A DNA stretch of 64,000 nucleotides from CAVYUC01 sp963816685 (GTDB taxonomy: Bacteria > Bacteroidota > Bacteroidia > Bacteroidales > Prolixibacteraceae). Position numbers and translations under genes: made by a program. The notes beneath the pieces are model-generated. The model saw only the letters and a list, made by a program, of their open reading frames with translations, searched no databases and was not told the DNA's origin. Location: contig CAWFMB010000011.1 of NCBI GenBank assembly GCA_963816685.1, forward strand, positions 113,807-177,806, given 5' to 3'. Positions 62,389 through 64,000 of this stretch are shown in pieces. How positions within the stretch are numbered: position 1 is the first letter of the stretch; every line of letters starts with the position of its first letter.

Positions 62389-63552
62389 TTATTTTAACGG
62401 AGCGGCAAAATTCTTCACATCCTCGCCTGTTATTTTCTTATCGCACAGGATTATCAAACGTTCGATTACATTTCTGAATTCCCTGATGTTTCCGGTCCAG
62501 TGAATTTCCTGCAATTCAGTAATTGCATCATCGGTAATTGTTTTTTCAGGCATTCCGTATTCCTTACAAATCTGGCTGTTAAAATAGCTGGCCAGCAACG
62601 GAATATCTTCTTTCCTTTCGTCCAAGGTAGGAACATGAATTAATATTACGCTTAACCGGTGATATAAATCTTCCCTGAATTTATTTTCATGGATTTCTTC
62701 AGAGAGGTTTTTATTGGTTGCCGCCACAACCCTCACGTCTACCTTGATGTGCTTGTCGCCGCCAACCCTTGAAATGATACTTTCCTGCAAAGCACGCAGT
62801 ACTTTTGCCTGAGCTGATAAACTCATGTCACCGATTTCGTCGAGGAAAAGTGTTCCGCCATTTGCCTGTTCAAACTTTCCGATTCGTTGTTTAACTGCCG
62901 AAGTAAATGCTCCCTTTTCGTGACCAAACAATTCACTTTCAATCAATTCTGATGGAATTGCAGCACAATTCACTTCCACAAACGGACCTACGGATCTGTG
63001 GCTTTGATCGTGTATGCGCCGGGCAACAAGTTCTTTTCCTGTTCCGTTTGCGCCGGTAATCAATACCCGTGCATCAGTTGGCGCCACACGGTCGGCCATT
63101 TCAATCACATGTATAATTGCTTTTGATTCACCTATAATCTCAAACTTTTTACTTACTTTCTTTTTAAGGTTTTTTGTTTCGGTAACAAGGCTCGATTTAT
63201 CCATTGCATTGCGGATAGTAATCAGCAACCGGTTTAAATCAAGTGGCTTTTCAATGTAATCGTAAGCTCCTTTTTTTATTGATTCAACAGCAGTGTCAAT
63301 ATTTCCGTGGCCCGAAATCATAACTACAGGTGTGTCCGGCGCCATCACTGTAAGCTTTTCAAGTACTTCAATTCCATCAATTCCAGGCATTTTTATATCG
63401 CATAATACAATATCAAATTCTGAATTTTTTACCTTATCCAACGCTTTATTTCCATCTTCGGCTAATTCAACTTCATATTTCTCATATTCCAGAATATCTT
63501 TCAGCGTATTTCTGATACTTCGTTCGTCATCAACTACAAGGATTCTTGACAT
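62389..63552 (-). CDS. NtrC-family sigma-54 activator lacking a DNA-binding domain
   Basis: 387 aa. N-terminal receiver: ILVVDDERSI and phospho-Asp in IVLCDIKMPG, with Lys in YIEKPLDL. The AAA+ domain has Walker A ITGANGTGKELVARRI, the sigma-54 contact loop GAFTSA (Ser in place of Gly at position five), Walker B GTLFLDEIGD, and an R finger region in EFRNVIERL. The protein ends AAPLK about 20 residues after the AAA+ lid, at a natural stop. The usual Fis-type helix-turn-helix is absent. No kinase is adjacent in the window. Confidence 0.9.
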   Translation of the reverse strand: MSRILVVDDERSIRNTLKDILEYEKYEVELAEDGNKALDKVKNSEFDIVLCDIKMPGIDGIEVLEKLTVMAPDTPVVMISGHGNIDTAVESIKKGAYDYIEKPLDLNRLLITIRNAMDKSSLVTETKNLKKKVSKKFEIIGESKAIIHVIEMADRVAPTDARVLITGANGTGKELVARRIHDQSHRSVGPFVEVNCAAIPSELIESELFGHEKGAFTSAVKQRIGKFEQANGGTLFLDEIGDMSLSAQAKVLRALQESIISRVGGDKHIKVDVRVVAATNKNLSEEIHENKFREDLYHRLSVILIHVPTLDERKEDIPLLASYFNSQICKEYGMPEKTITDDAITELQEIHWTGNIREFRNVIERLIILCDKKITGEDVKNFAAPLK

Positions 63553-63700
63553 AACTTTACTTTTAAATGAATAACAAAATTAATCACCTTCGGTTAAAAA
63601 TGGTATAAAAAGCAGCGAAATATGGCGCAAAGCTCAAATAAGATGGGCAACTGTATTTAATCACCTCAAACAGATCACATTCTTTGAGATTTATGAAGAT

Positions 63701-64000
63701 TTAATGTGAATCAATATCATTGATCATCCTCAGGGAATGTTCAAGTGTTTTGTTGATTTCGGTGAGGTATTCATTTACTGCTTTTACACTTCCCGGGAGC
63801 GTGTATACAAGTGATTTGCCAATCACTCCTGCAACACTGCGGCTTAAAAGTGCGTTAGGTTTTACCGAGCCATATTTGTATCGGATAAGTTCCATAATTC
63901 CTGGAATCTCTTTGTCGAGCATTTTTTTTACAACATCCGGTGTAATGTCCCGGCTGCCAATTCCTGTTCCACCTGTGGTTACAATGATGTCGGTTTTATC
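63701..64000 (-). CDS. molybdopterin adenylyltransferase MogA/MoaB, 5' end outside window
   Basis: 99 C-terminal residues are visible; the frame is open to the window edge. DIIVTTGGTGIGSRDITPD is the conserved TGGTG(x)GxRDxTP loop of MogA/MoaB that binds molybdopterin. SRSVAGVIGKSLVYTLPGS matches the Arg/Gly-Pro-Gly block (xxR..aG..g..L..nLPGSP). The protein activates molybdopterin by adenylation. In Bacteroidota it is sometimes fused to MoaC, which cannot be tested here. Confidence 0.9.
   Translation of the reverse strand, partial: DKTDIIVTTGGTGIGSRDITPDVVKKMLDKEIPGIMELIRYKYGSVKPNALLSRSVAGVIGKSLVYTLPGSVKAVNEYLTEINKTLEHSLRMINDIDSH

Overview
The window looks like a chromosomal segment of a Bacteroidota bacterium, probably class Bacteroidia (Marinilabiliales/Prolixibacteraceae-like; the family is inference). 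The evidence is TAnnTTTG-type -7 promoter elements, few Shine-Dalgarno sequences, roughly 40% GC, a Bacteroidota-order dcw cluster (mraZ to ftsZ, without murF and ddl), a GlsA/GlsB-like glycine-lipid pair, and a PorT-type outer-membrane barrel. No prophage, integrase, transposase or cas gene is visible.

Layout. 1-9.5 kb: two tandem L,D-transpeptidases with an unknown membrane protein, a secreted nucleoside hydrolase, a receiver-domain protein with a C-terminal membrane anchor, a POT peptide transporter, the NAD(P)HX repair enzyme and a radical-SAM DNA-modification/repair protein. 9.7-23 kb: an XRE-S24 regulator, a decayed GNAT acetyltransferase, AmrS-like radical SAM, patatin, a DEAD-box helicase, then the tight run mnmA-yicC-gmk-nadD, ChaN, an esterase, a methyltransferase and an M3 peptidase. 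23-42 kb is the loosest part: membrane proteins, an XRE-pentapeptide regulator, an outer-membrane barrel, PlsC, an amino-acid permease, a signal-peptide-bearing O-methyltransferase, a beta-propeller-like protein, a histidine kinase, VOC, GH140-like, SnoaL and UPF0158 proteins and tRNA-Thr(CGT). Long intergenic regions between them hold two clusters of REP-like palindromes, a 60-bp perfect palindrome inside an 11-bp-periodic repeat, and a probable small RNA with its own promoter. 41.5-43.8 kb: cyclophilin, a free-standing MetH activation domain, a small acidic protein and a YqeY-like protein.

43.8-60.1 kb is a complete leftward dcw operon: mraZ-rsmH-ftsL-ftsI-murE-mraY-murD-ftsW-murG-murC-ftsQ-ftsA-ftsZ-ftsZ'-yqeY. 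It carries two adjacent ftsZ genes. The distal one has the tail expected of Bacteroidota FtsZ. The one next to ftsA is a divergent paralogue with intact GTPase motifs and a different tail. Upstream of mraZ are four 10-bp-spaced repeats that fit a MraZ operator. The rightward end has the glycine-lipid acyltransferase pair, an NtrC-type sigma-54 activator without a DNA-binding domain, and the end of a MogA/MoaB gene.

Best candidates for something new: the tandem FtsZ pair, the small RNA at 31.24-31.31 kb, the 11-bp-periodic palindrome at 34.3-34.5 kb, a triple 21-bp-spaced repeat that looks like a LytTR operator at 25.23-25.28 kb, and the HTH-less sigma-54 activator.
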